Assembly (NCBI RefSeq): GCF_905404315.1
Contig: NC_066301.1
Location: 6,200,001 to 6,264,000 of the forward strand
Direction of reading: 5' to 3'
Length of the DNA: 64,000 nt
From: Leptidea sinapis
Lineage: Eukaryota > Arthropoda > Insecta > Lepidoptera > Pieridae
The position numbers were made by a program, and so were the translations under genes. The notes under the pieces were generated by a model. That model made no database searches, was not told where the DNA came from, and saw nothing but the letters and a program-made list of their open reading frames with translations. Below are positions 32,241-43,623 of the stretch, one piece after another (the first letter of the stretch is position 1; every line of letters starts with the position of its first letter).

Positions 32241-32745
32241 TTCCATTATTATAAAAAAGGACTTTTAAAATATTATAACTATCAAATTCCAGGCGAGAAC
32301 AAAATTTAATGAAGTGATGTAAGTATAATGAAAACATCATACAAGTGACATAGTATGTTAAAAATGAATCCAGTCATTATCCCTGAACCCTTTCAGGAAT
32401 ATTTTAATGTCTGTTTTAGACAAATACAACTGCGCATTGTTATACGAATTAATTTATGGAAAAACTTTTTCTGTTAAATATTTTCCAGTTTAAACTGGAT
32501 TTGCTAGAGGAATCGTTCATTCATGTGCTTAATTAATATTTAAACAATAAAACCGAGTAAAAAAGATATTTATCTTACTAGCACTTATTCTCCACCAGTA
32601 TAATTTTTGTGCTTTTTAAAATTACCATTATTTAATCTTCTAGATTTCTTTAAGATAATCATAATCAGTTCTGAAGCACTTTGATCGTTACGATAACCTG
32701 CAAGTCATCAATAATATTATCAGCAGAGATCTTTAACGATGATAT

Positions 32746-32893
32746 GGATGGGCAAAATATATGGGATGTGCCCCAGCGACCAGACGTATATCGTTAGAAA
32801 GCTCTTTTTGCGAATATCAATTGTAACTATGGGGATAAATCTGAAATAGGTGGGTGACAAAAAATGTTTTTGGTTGGGACATTTTGCCCATCC
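32746..32893. mobile_element. 148-bp MITE with perfect 13-bp inverted ends
   Basis: GGATGGGCAAAAT at 32746-32758 and ATTTTGCCCATCC at 32881-32893 are exact complements. The interior is non-coding. No clear target duplication was found. Confidence 0.7.
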
Positions 32894-33518
32894 TCCTTTG
32901 CTTATAAATCATATTATTGTATATGTACAGTATATAAGCATCTGTACCTCGGCTGGCGATTTGTGAACATTATATCTGTATTTATCCCTAAAACTGTTAT
33001 GTATTTATGAAACCTTATTAGCCCAGTTGTTTTATAAATTTGATAATCAGGCAACTTACTCAACTTATGATAGTGTGTGAAAAACAAGTCATCAACGTTT
33101 ATCCACACTAAATGAAAAAAAGGAGAGCCCAAAATACCAAGAGATGTTTTTTCTTGATTATATTATCACTGTTCACTGTTTTGAGATCAAACCTTATAGT
33201 TATTATAGATCGTATATTTTACTAAAAGTAGTCAAATTACTGTAATAATAGAATTTTAAACATTTTAATCGACCTCCCCGTACCGGTGTTACAACTTGAA
33301 TGCCTGTATTCGTAGCCAACTGACAACGTCATATTTGTGTTTTCAGTTGACTGTCTGTATTTTACATTTTAATACATTATTACAATTTAACAATAAGACT
33401 GGTTATTAAATAAATCATGATAATTAAATAAAATGAATCAAATATAAAAAATTAAATGAATTAAAATAATTATAAATATTATTTTGGCAACGCTAACAGT
33501 TTGAGGTGGGAACATATC
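32894..33518. other. AT-rich spacer, nothing recognised
   Basis: No gene or repeat motif identified. Confidence 0.4.
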
Positions 33519-33526
33519 ATAATATC

Positions 33527-33973
33527 CATAGACCTAGTATAATAACTAGTCATCGATTTGGCGTGGCCAACATGAGACAAATAATATCCTACATATAGGT
33601 ATATAATATAACACAAGTGTTCTTTCACTATCACTTTTACATCGTAAAACACAACATTGCACCATATTTCCTTCGATTTTACTTAAAATTGTCACTGATG
33701 TTGAATAAATAGTGGATATTTCACACGTTTCACAACAATAATAGCTTATTCTTATAGACGCAAACAAAAGTAAACAAAATATCTGTGCAGCGCTGTCAAG
33801 TTTGTTTAGCACACCAGGTGTGCTGATCTTGAAAAAACCGGCACGCATGGTGAAACAAAAAATCTAATCACTCTATCTTGTTTCTTTTGCTCGTGACTTG
33901 CATAAGTTTTTCTTTTACTCGTGAGAGTGAGACAGAAGCTATCAATTAGTCTAGTTATTATACTTGGTCTATG
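33527..33973 (-). mobile_element. Small P-like element (MITE) with THAP-domain start
   Basis: Inverted ends of about 25 bp: CATAGACCTAGTATAATAAC at 33527 and its near-perfect complement ending at 33973. They are flanked by 8-bp direct repeats ATAATATC (33519-33526) and ATAGTATC (33974-33981), one mismatch. On the minus strand an ATG at 33663 opens MVQCCVLRCKSDSERTLV, which resembles the start of a THAP zinc finger (Cys-x2-4-Cys). THAP plus an 8-bp duplication fits the P-element superfamily; hAT elements also make 8-bp duplications. The coding part is only about 40 codons, so the element is non-autonomous. Confidence 0.6.
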
Positions 33974-34282
33974 ATAGTATCAGTATTAAATTGCCTGAAA
34001 GAGGAATCCACAAATTAGATTTTCTAGTTTGTTATTTGTAAAACGTTGTGTGGTGTTGTTGAGTTGTGGACTGCCAGACATCAATGTTATGTTCGTCAAA
34101 TTTTCTTTAAGGCTGACAACGCATCTCTTGACAATTGGTGTAGCGATTTTTTTAATTTTCTTTTATTTTAAACCACCACTCTGTTCAGATTTACAAAAAA
34201 TAGATAAACAGAATTTTTCAAAGAGATTTTAAATGAAAAGCAATTAATTTGGGTGTCTATAAATAGATAATTTAATAAGCAT

Positions 34283-34489
34283 CCAAATGATTTGAGTTTT
34301 CTTTAGTGTTAATTCCGCCAATATTTGTCTTTAAACAATTCGACACGTGTTTCGCCTCCAGTCTCGTGCTAGATTTTGGCGAGACAACACGTCTGCCTAG
34401 GATGCCTCGTATAGAGGCGAAACACGTGTCGAATTGTTTAAAGACAAATATTGGCGGAATTAACACTAAAGACAACTCAAATCATTTGG
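34283..34489. mobile_element. Foldback element with arms of about 80 bp
   Basis: Left arm 34283-34363 (starting CCAAATGATTTGAGTT) and right arm about 34410-34489 (ending AACTCAAATCATTTGG) are almost perfect inverted repeats. A spacer of about 46 bp between them includes GAGACAACACGTCT. Arms contain ACACGTGTTTCGCCTC. No coding capacity; it would form a very long hairpin. Confidence 0.85.
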
Positions 34490-34552
34490 ATAATTATGGA
34501 TTTCCGTAAAATAACGCCTACTTCAATATTTTTTTTAATAAGATTAAAAAGA

Positions 34553-34862
34553 CCAGTGGAGGCTCTTTTGCATCAGATGCCGGCTAGATTATGGGTACCA
34601 CAACGGCGCCTATTTCTGCCGTAAAGTAGTAATGTGTAAGCATTACTGTGTTTCGGTCTGAAGGGCATCGTAGCTAGCGAAATAACTGGGAAAATGAGAC
34701 TTGACAACTTATGTCTCAAGGTGACGAGCGCAGTTGTAGTGCCGCTTAGAATTTTTGGGTTTTTCAATAATCCTGAGCAGAACTGCTTTGTAATGGGCAG
34801 GGCGTATCAATAACCAACAGATGAACGTCCTGCTCGTCTTGTCCCTTATTTTTATAAAAAAA
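34553..34862 (+). mobile_element. SINE-like repeat, copy 6
   Basis: Full length, from CCAGTGGAGGCTCTTTTGCA to TTATTTTTATAAAAAAA. Confidence 0.9.
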
Positions 34863-35699
34863 GGATGAGACCACAACCTGAGAGTTGAACAAAGATAAAT
34901 CAAGATTTTTGAACTTTAGGTCACTCTACTTCTCGCGATCTGTGCAAGCGTTCTTCCACTGGGCCAACTTTTTCGAGTGACGTATCGTTCATAAATATTG
35001 ATATGTCTTTGTTCAACTATCAGGTTGTGGCTTCATCTACAGGATATAATTTACAGTTGATAACCTGCTCAACAACAAAAATTGAATATGAGGAAATTGA
35101 CTTTTTTAAAGTCTCACTTCTGGGATTAATTTCACAAATTAAATTTGTTACGGACTTCAGGTTCGGATTCATTGTCTTCCAGTTACTTTAAGATCTACTT
35201 AAGATCTTAAGATCGTTTTACTTCAAAAAGCAATTTGTTTAAATAAAAACTTTTTATCTTGATAAACCTATATTATCATATAACATATTATTATAATTCT
35301 AGATTGTCAGGCAGCAAGTATGAAAACGTATAACAACACTAGTAGTACTTCATATGAAGCCGTAACTCATATTAATTAACAGTTCGACTAAGCATTTCCT
35401 GAATACATTCTCTCGTGAAATAATAACAATGATTCACAGCAATACAAATTTAAAGTTACCACAAAATTAAACCCTTAATTTTAACGAACCAAACAGAAAC
35501 TTTGTTAATTCAATGTCCGCACAGAACAACAGTAATGACTCGCTACTTGAGACATTATCTTGTTTTAATGCGACAAAAGTAAGTAATTTATTAAAAGGCG
35601 GGAACAAAAGTCGCGTCGTTAATTATTCCAAGCCCTTGAATAATTTTGGCAAAGAACTTTTCACTGCGTAGAGACTATGTTGGTATATACCAATATATC
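34863..35699. other. AT-rich spacer, nothing recognised
   Basis: No gene or repeat motif identified. Confidence 0.4.
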
Positions 35700-36004
35700 T
35701 TAATATATATATTTATATTGTGCGTCTGTTGTAACTGAACTCCCCCTAAACGGCTGGACCGATATTAATGAAACTTTCTGTGTGTCTTCAGGTGGATTCG
35801 AGAATGGTTTAGATTACATTACATTTGAACTACCTCCTAATCTACTGGACCGATTTTGATGATTTTTCGTGTGTTCCAGTGAAATTGAGATTGGTTTAGA
35901 TTCTCAATTCCCTCATGTGTATGTTAGTGAACTCTTTCTAACGGCTGGACCGATTTTCAAATTTAAGACGTGTGTACAGGACAACGTCTGTCGGGTCCAC
36001 TAGT
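35700..36004 (+). mobile_element. Helitron-like repeat ending CTAGT
   Basis: Contains three diverged internal segments around GGCTGGACCGATNTTNA and ends ACAACGTCTGTCGGGTCCAC then TAGT. The CTAGT end after a GC-rich segment resembles Helitron 3' ends. No Rep/helicase is present; assignment by end type only. Confidence 0.45.
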
Positions 36005-36182
36005 ATAACATATAAAGTTCAGTGATTTTTGAATATAGGTTAGGCATTTAAAATACTTACAACCTTAACACGCTTGAGATTAACCTAATAAATAATTTAT
36101 TGCGTTAGCACATAAAGTTTTGAAGATTATAAAACCGATCCTAAGGGTCAATTGATAGATAAGAGATCACCTCCGACTACAC

Positions 36183-36330
36183 ACCAGTTATGCTGGCTAG
36201 ATTATGGGTATCACAACGGCGCCTTCTTCTTACGTGAAGCAGTAATATGTAAACATCGTTGTGTTTTGGTCTGAAGGACGCCGTAGCTAGAAAAATAACT
36301 GGGCAAATAACACATAGCATCTCAAGTTGA
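36183..36330 (+). mobile_element. SINE-like repeat, copy 7 (3'-truncated)
   Basis: Has the start region and the GTAATATGTAAACATCGTTG self-complementary block. It stops after CTGGGCAAATAACACA, before the hairpin and tail. Confidence 0.8.
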
Positions 36331-37263
36331 TGTTTTTGACGTTCAATAAGTGATTTTAAATCCTATTTTGAATAAAAATATTTGAATTTGAATGATCTAA
36401 GAAAAAGTATAAAAAGAACTAAAAACTATACTCAATCTAAGTAAACCATTATTTTATTCAAGTCATATTGAAACATAATATGCTAAAGTAATTATGTAAT
36501 GTTATAATAAATCCCTGATGTCTTAAACAAAGATTTGTTGATGGACAATTTATTAAAGAATCAAGACAAGATCCAATTTACTTTTGAGACGTGTAAGACG
36601 TTCCTTATTTCGTTTACATTTCAACTTTTGCGTTGACATTCTTTATGAATAAATTGGTCTGCATTCACGAAATGCTCACTGAAAAGATCAAATTCTTCAT
36701 TTAACTTAGTATATTTGACAGTAATAAATTGTTTCTACTTATTGTACTCTGAGGGTAGAACAGTTTCAATTGAATTTCTTAAATTTGTTGTGTGTGTTTC
36801 GTGCAACTTTGAAAAAATTTCAAGTTACTTACAAAAACAATTATTATTATATTTTGAAGCGAAGCGTTTTTGCAGACCTTCGGTTCGCTTACCACGCCGG
36901 CGAGAAACCGAGCTAAGCGTCATATTTTAGCGTTACACGAGAGCGTCAGATTTAGTACCGTTATTCAATAAAAGTATATGAAGTAATTTAGTTCAAATAA
37001 ACTTAATATAAAGTTATACCTGAGAATAAGCCATGTAAATGAAAAATAATCACTATATTGCTGACAACACTGTCACTTGAATGATAATTCTGAAGTTTTC
37101 CGAATGTCAGCAGCCTTGCAAATAAACGCGGGAAATGTTATACGTTCAATCATTAAACCAATCATAAGCAAAATGTATATTTGTAAACATTTTGCATTTT
37201 CTTGGTTTATTCTCAGGTATAACTTTAGTACCAACATTATTTGTAAGGCCGGATGTATTTGAT
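36331..37263. other. AT-rich spacer, nothing recognised
   Basis: No gene or repeat motif identified. A small GC-richer patch at about 36880-36915 (CCACGCCGGCGAGAAACCGA) has no family match. Confidence 0.4.
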
Positions 37264-37735
37264 AGGTTATTAAAATTATGATAGTCATCCGCAGGGCATT
37301 TGCCGCTCTTAATATACCAGCTGTTTTAGAGCCAAATGGTATTATTACCAGCCGCGATGGCAAGCGTCCTGATGGAATGACTCTGGTGGCATGGGACGGG
37401 GAAGGGCACTGGTGTGGGATACGACTTGCGTCAACACTCTGGCTCCTTCTCATGTCCAAGTTACGTCAGTTGGTGCTGGGGCTGCTGCTTCGACTGCCGA
37501 AGACAGCAAGCGTCGCAATATGTTGGTATTAGTAAGTCATATATTTATTTTTGTGTCATTTGACGTCGAGACACTTGGCCCGTGGGGCCCAGAGGCACGG
37601 AGAATGTACAAAATACTACCTTTGCGCCTCAGTAAGGTTACTGGAAACCCAAGCACTGCCAGCTATTTCGGTAACGGATCAGCAGCGCGGAAATGCTGCC
37701 AGTATTCTTGGTACGCTTCCACGTATTGATATTTT
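37264..37735 (+). pseudogene. LINE C-terminal domain, possibly restriction-like nuclease
   Basis: The first frame (37278 onwards) reads IPAVLEPNGI and KRPDGMTLVAW. A second frame (37391 onwards) continues ALVWDTTCVNTLAPSHV, AAASTAEDSKRR and SFDVETLGPWGPEARR, then a tail with SAARKC. The PDG ... VWDxTCVxT spacing resembles the catalytic core of PD-(D/E)XK nucleases, which R2-like LINEs carry after their RT. I recall this C-terminal block from repeat-derived proteins in insects and molluscs. The frameshift between the two parts and the missing RT make it a relic. The nuclease reading is inference. Confidence 0.5.
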
Positions 37736-38349
37736 TAATTTTATGTAGTCATACTATTATCAATATAGTTATAAGATTTGATTTGTTTGAATATATCATG
37801 TTTGAAGTGTAATGAATTGGGGTGCAATATTCTTTATATGAATTTCCTTTTTATTAAACCTACACTCTGTTGATAATTAAATGTCTCTAAACATTATCGG
37901 GACTCTGTCTGCTCGTCTTGTCACATACTCCAATAAACTATGAATATTCAACGAATACCGCCTACGATATATCTTGACATAATCAATAACTACTCAGGCA
38001 TAAAACTCATGTTCAAAGAATTGAAGCAATTAATATTTTAGCACATATATTTCCACAATCACCAATAAGCTTCTCAATTAAGGACACAATCATAATTGGA
38101 ATAATTATTTATATCATGCTGACGGGTATGTGATAATGGTAATTATTTGAAAACATATTGTTATTAATTAAATATTATATTTTATGATGTCTGAATTATT
38201 TTATAATGTTTAATGTAGAAATATATAATAGGTAGATGATAGAAATATTATAAATGCTAATTCATTTCGGGACGACTGTTTTCATAAAAAAAATCCAATT
38301 AACCGTATTGTAATGTATTAACATTCCCAACTAAAAGCTGTGCTAAAAG
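37736..38349. other. AT-rich spacer, nothing recognised
   Basis: No gene or repeat motif identified. Confidence 0.4.
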
Positions 38350-38700
38350 TTAGTTGCCATTATGAACAATTACGCTTATGTGAAATACGCTTAAAAAAAT
38401 ATGACGAAGTTTAAATTAATTGTACTAACTAAATTTTCTATAGATATCATAGTCGCTTAAATACTAAAAAAAATTTTTTTCTCAGCTTTAAAAATATTTT
38501 AAAACAACACTCCGTCGTACTAGCGTGTGTGAGAAAATCATTAGTGCGATACGTAAAATCATCACTAAAACTTTAAAATCAGAGTTTTCTTCTGTGCAAT
38601 TCCGCCTTTCGTGGTCTTATGCAAAATACTTCTTAAAATATGTTACGAAGTTTAAAGTAAGACTAATTTGCTATAGGTAATTTGTCACTAAAATACTAAA
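38350..38700 (+). repeat. Diverged direct repeat of about 100 bp
   Basis: Segments near 38375-38470 and 38620-38700 share AAATACNYNCTTAAAA, ACGAAGTTTAAA and CTATAGNTA followed by AAATACTAAAA, about 245 bp apart. No coding sense. Confidence 0.5.
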
Positions 38701-39004
38701 ATTAGTAAAAGACCTAGACTTAGACAAGCGACGTTAAATTTCCAGCCATCTCAGCTTGCGAGTCTGTTGATCTGTACGATATGTATGTATTGAACTGCTC
38801 CAGTGATCAAGATCAAATACAATATAGTACGTGACGTTAGACATGTTCGTGACATCTTGTGTTAGTTACTAACTCGATGAGTCACATCTAAACAGATGTA
38901 TTCTAACGTCATGACCTGCTCAGTATGAGACCCTTTATAGAACTGTTATTTGAATCTGTTCCGATAATTAATACTCCTCACCTCTAGCTTTAAGCTCTTA
39001 TTTT

Positions 39005-39632
39005 AAGACTAGACTACTATAGACGAGCGAATGCTCATTTCTTTTTATGAAAATAAGGGACGAGAAGAGCAGGATGCAGTACCGCTCAGGATTCTTGAAA
39101 AACCCCAAAAATTCTGAGCGGCACTACAACTACGCTCGTCACCTTCAGACATGAGATGTTAAGTCACATTTGGCCACTAATTTCATTAGCTTCGGCGACC
39201 TTCAGACCGAAACACAGTAATGCTTACACATCACTGCTTCACGGCAGAAATAGACGCCGTTGTGGTATCCATAATCTAGCCAGCATCCTGTGCAAAGGAG
39301 CCACCTCATTCTCTATTAAATTATTTTAGTGTAAACAGGCGCACAGCATTCTTTCGTTGGTCTGTCTACGTTCGCAAAGATTCTATGGAATATTCTATGA
39401 ATGCTCGCTCGCTTGATATAAACAGCACTAGAGCGTGCGAACAGTTGTCTAGAGCGTTCTTGCATGTTCGGACGCGACGGAGCGAGCTGTCAGTTATTGG
39501 TTCTAATCGTTGATATTTTGGTGTTTACACTACATCGTTTACGATGTAGACGAGGTTTTGTTTACACTACAAAATAGACACAATGCTCTTGTTCTTGCTC
39601 TGGCTCTTTATTCGTTTAGTTTAAATGCACCT
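39005..39632 (-). mobile_element. Internally deleted, inverted Harbinger copy (A)
   Basis: Its left part (39005-39041 and 39307-39490) is the reverse complement of the right end of the complete Harbinger (43640-43879), for example GATTCTATGGAATATTCTA and AGCGTTCTTGCATGTTCGG. Its right part (39530-39632, AACAAGAGCAT-type segment on minus) matches that element's left end. The transposase and MADF genes are absent. A SINE-like copy splits the left end. Confidence 0.75.
39041..39306 (-). mobile_element. SINE-like repeat, copy 8, inside Harbinger copy A
   Basis: Flanked by CTCATT on both sides (39035-39040 and about 39304-39309). The uninterrupted sequence, GCTCATTCTATCCC on the complement, exists at the right end of the complete Harbinger. 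This defines the insertion boundaries. Confidence 0.85.
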
Positions 39633-40583
39633 TAAGCTGTGTGTTTTATTCGTGGTATGGTTAGTGTTTTAAGTTTTTTTGTTGTCATTATACCGCACCA
39701 TGTTCAATTGACTCATCACATTCGCAAAGACGAAAATTGCAGATACTTTATATAAAAATGTTATCGTAATACTTCTAAAGTAATTATACAATTATAATTA
39801 TGGATTTCCGCAAAGTAACGCCTAATTCAATAAATTTTCTAAAGTTTTTTTTTTATTGACTGTAAATATGTTAAATAATTAATATTTTATATTTCTTATA
39901 GGAGCCATTGCTTCATCGTCATTACGTTCTACATTGAAAAGGGGCCTGTAACCATGATATTTTATTATGATATGATAATAAGGGGCGAGACGAGTAAGAC
40001 GTTCAGCTGATGGTAATTGATACGTCCTGCCCATTACAATGCAGTGCCGCTCAGGATTCTTGGAAGAGCTGACTGTCACCTTGAGACATAAGAGGTTAAG
40101 TCTCATTTGCCCAGTAATTTCACTAGCTACGGCGCCCTTCAGACCGAAACAGAGCAATGCTTATATATTACAGCTTTATGGCAGAAATCGGTGCCGTTTT
40201 GGTACAAATAATCTGGCCGGTATCCTGTGCAAAGGAGCCGCTGGTAAAGTAAAAAAGTAAAACATTAACGGTTTTTAATAATTTGAAGTGATTTTCCTCA
40301 CCCCTGGGATTTTTATATCCAAATTTAGCTATAGAGGCGCGGGTTGGACAGACGCACATTCATAATTGATGCACATATAAATTTGGATATAACATTGCTT
40401 GACTGCGTACTTACTTAACTTAAATAATTAATATTATGTACAATGTAAACAAAGTGAATATTTGACGAAATCAATAATTCATAGAAGACAGTAGTCCGTA
40501 AACTATTTCAATATACTTATCCAAGAGGACGGCTTTGTGCAGACCTATTGGAATGGAAACGGATTCTCTACAAGATCACGAAT
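39633..40583 (+). repeat. Duplicated segment, unit 1
   Basis: Starts TAAGCTGTGTGTTTTATTCG and ends TCTACAAGATCACGAAT. Unit 2 (43880-44756) matches it along its length with small insertions or deletions, and carries a SINE-like copy at the same internal place. Confidence 0.88.
39968..40244 (-). mobile_element. SINE-like repeat, copy 9 (in unit 1)
   Basis: Begins GATAATAAGGGGCGAGACGA on plus and ends AAAGGAGCCGCTGGT. The gap in the hairpin region (TCTTGGAAGAG) is shared with copy 10. Confidence 0.88.
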
Positions 40584-40865
40584 AAACATTCATTTATTTT
40601 ATAAAGGTCGATTTACATCAAACGAACAAGGAGCTAGAGCTAGAACAAGAGCATTCTTTCGTAATCTTTTAGTGTAAACGATAGCTATAGATCATCTGAA
40701 CGAATATTCTTTGCTCATACGTGTCAATTCTGTGGTTGGTATTGGTAGTGCTTCGCTATGTCTGACTCTGACAGCGATATCATAATTGCAAGTGCCGCAT
40801 TTATTATTTTGTCGCAATAACTCAAAAATAAAAGAAGGAAGAGACGTTGGTGGGTTACAAATTTA

Positions 40866-42800
40866 ATGCAACGAAGGACACTGGATAATGTAGGTGAAAC
40901 AATGACGGATATGCAAAAACAAGAAGAAAGTGGTCCATTCCAAAACTTTTGTAGGATGGCGCCAAAGGATTTTGATTATTTACTATCTCTCATCAGCGAC
41001 AAAATTCGGAAATCAAGTACGAATTTTAGAGACTCGATTCCTACATATGACAGACTAGCAGTGACTTTGAGATTTTTGGCAACTGGAGATTCCTATGAAA
41101 GCCTGATGATAAATGAAGCATTGCAAGACTATGCTAAGGTAAGTAAACCAATATAGTTATTATTTTTATTCATACAGCACACACCTATTATCACGACCGT
41201 AATTATTAGTGAAAGTAAGTAGATAAACTTAGACAATTTATTTTAAAGACATTTATTTAAAAAAAAAACAATCAGAGAACTTAAGTACACAAAAAAAGTA
41301 ACTAGAAAAGAAATGTTAATTAAAATTGTTAATAAAATGCAGCAAAGACTCTCTGGTTTCTTCAGTTGCGGTACCATCCGGAATGTGTAATTGTTGGGTT
41401 ATGTTCACATTACTTTCTGAACTGTTTTCCATCGGGTTGGGAGGATTGATCTGTGATTGCAGAATGCGTGTATTTTGTGAACTGTCTGAATTGTCTGAAT
41501 ATGAAGACATCGGAGTTGACGCGAAATTTGACTCAAAATCAAATTTCCCCAAATCGGCATCGAACAATATATTATTTATGTAATGTTCAACATACGCTTT
41601 CGTCCGTTTCGAATATTCACGATGTTTTGAAGCAACATGATTTACAAAAGCTTGACTCTTGTCCCTTATCTTTGATTCATGTGTATCTTTTAAAATACGG
41701 TAGGCTTCGGCTACTCGATGGTCTTCATGTTTAGATCTTTTTGGTGGTATTGACGTGTGGCCAGATCCAGATCGCAGAGACGTTGAAGGTTGCCATTGTG
41801 TTGTGGTGTTTCTTGATCCTACTGAAGCTGCAGGTTGTGGATGTGTTGTTGAATCTGACTGTGTACCTGCATAAGGGTCCACTACCGCAGTTTATTCTTC
41901 ATTTCGCTCATTCTCCTGCTCATCAGCCTATGTAAAAAAACAGTTTAATTAATATACACTCTAAAATAAGTTTTTACTCATTTCAGACACCGTCAACAGA
42001 AGAAGAATGGCTATCAATCACTCAGGAATTCAATAAGAAGTGGAATTTCCCAAACTGTGTTGGTGCTGTAGATGGGAAACACTGCGTCATACAAGCACCT
42101 ATTAATAGCGGAAGCGACTTTTTTTTATTATAAATCCACATTCAGTGTGGTGTTAATGGCCATTGTAGACGCTAACTACAATTGGTACTATATTCGCCGA
42201 TATTGGTTGTCAGGGCAGAATATCAGATGGCGGAGTTTTCAGAAACACTTCTTTCTATCAGAAACTACAAAATAATGATTTAAATTTGCCTAGTGACCAA
42301 AGACTTCCAGGAAGACAACAGAATGTGCCATTCGTATTTGTAGGTGATGATCCCATTACAAAGACACCATGAAGCCGTATCCTGGTACTCACGCTAGGGG
42401 ATCCGAAAAACGAATTTACAACTACCGTTTGTCTAGAGCAAGACGAGTAGTAGAAAATGCGTTTGGCATACTTTCAGCAGTTTTTCGTGTATTACGAAAA
42501 CCTATGTTGCTACAACCGGATAAAGCATCTCTCATCGTAATGACCTGCGTATACCTACATAATTATTTGATGAGAAGGAAAGCTTCTAGGGAGCTATATA
42601 ATTCACCGGGCATGATGGACAGAATTGAAGATGACGTCGTTATTCCAGGCCAGTGGAGAAATGTGGACCGTTTATCATCGTTTCTCCCGTTACCCAACAC
42701 TGGACGTAGACACACTTTACAATGTGAAAATATCCGAAAAGAATTTTCAGACTATTTTAATTTGACTGATATTTTGCCATGGCAAAACAATATTGCATAA
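40866..42800 (+). pseudogene. Harbinger transposase (DDE), split and frameshifted
   Basis: Exon 1 (40866-41138) reads FCRMAPKDFDYLLSLISDKI and LAVTLRFLATGDSYESLM, then INEALQDYAK. The normal segment of about 18 residues between the last two blocks is missing. A GTAAGT donor follows, and a TTTCAG acceptor at 41986 opens exon 2 in phase: TPSTEEEWLSITQEFNKKW, CVGAVDGKHCVIQAPINSGS. The first catalytic Asp is in GAVDGKH. An extra T in a run at 42118-42126 shifts the frame before FSVVLMAIVDAN. Further shifts near 42190 and 42370 separate ADIGCQGRISDGGVF (second Asp) and RVVENAFGILSAVFRVLRKP (Glu). It ends at 42800. The catalytic motifs survive; the frame does not. Confidence 0.9.
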
Positions 42801-43623
42801 TTGCAGGGGTGTGCACTAGGGTTTCAGGGCAAGAAGTTTTCGAAATAGTTATAAATGTAACTACTTACTTAAAGTAAAAGCACCAATCAAGCTAATAACT
42901 TTAAAACGGCTGAAGCGATTTTGATGAAGTATAGCTAAAAACACTCCCGAATAATTCAAGTTTCAAACATTAAAATTAAAATCAGTTCATCCGTTCGGGA
43001 GATAAGATGCTACAGACACACACACACACAGGCCGTCAAACTTACAAAACAGAAAAATATATTAAATTTTGCTTATTTTTTATAACAAGCTATTGTTTAA
43101 ACTGTCCATCATGTTACCGACATTATGGGCAAATGCCTAAAACACATGAGCCGCACTGACCGTGCGGATAGAATAGAAAAAGCGGGCTGTTAATGTCAGG
43201 TTTACCCTACCATTAAGTAAGTATAATAAATAATTACCTACTTACTATGTTTTTATTTTGGTTAGTGTCGAAATCAATTGTTTTCCTCGGTTTATATTTG
43301 TCCATCAAAAAGTGCATACTTTTAAATGCAAACCATTTAGAATTATAAGTACAATCGGCACCGCTGCCTGATTTCGAACTCATTGTTTTTTGCCTTTCTC
43401 GGCGGTAAGATGCAAGAAGCGAGTCCATCTTTTTTTTAAATTCTTCAAGATTACATTCTAATAGTTTTGCAATTTCCTGCCACGCATCTTGTTTGTAAGT
43501 TGTATTTTTATAGTGTTCATACGTCGGATCCCACAGCATCTGGAATTTTGGTAGGCTTCTGTCATTAAAAAACACTTTTCTTGAGACCAATCCATAATTT
43601 AATCGATATAGGTATGTATACAA
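41316..43623 (-). pseudogene. Harbinger MADF/Myb-like protein, two exons
   Basis: Exon 1 (43623-43246) encodes a MADF-type domain: LPKFQMLWDPTYEHYKNTTY, DAWQEIAKLLE, FKKKMDSLLASYRRERQK, SKWFAFKSMHFLMDKYKPR. It ends at a consensus donor GTAAGT (43245-43240). Exon 2 starts after TTTTTTTACATAG at 41927 in the same phase and runs to 41316. It holds a Ser/Thr-rich part, then RSKHEDHRVAEAYRILKDT and KHREYSKRTKAYVEHYINNI, the C-terminal region seen in such partners. A TAA early in exon 2 (about codon 12) interrupts it. In this superfamily the Myb-like partner binds element ends and brings the transposase to the nucleus. The splicing is predicted, not observed. Confidence 0.75.
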
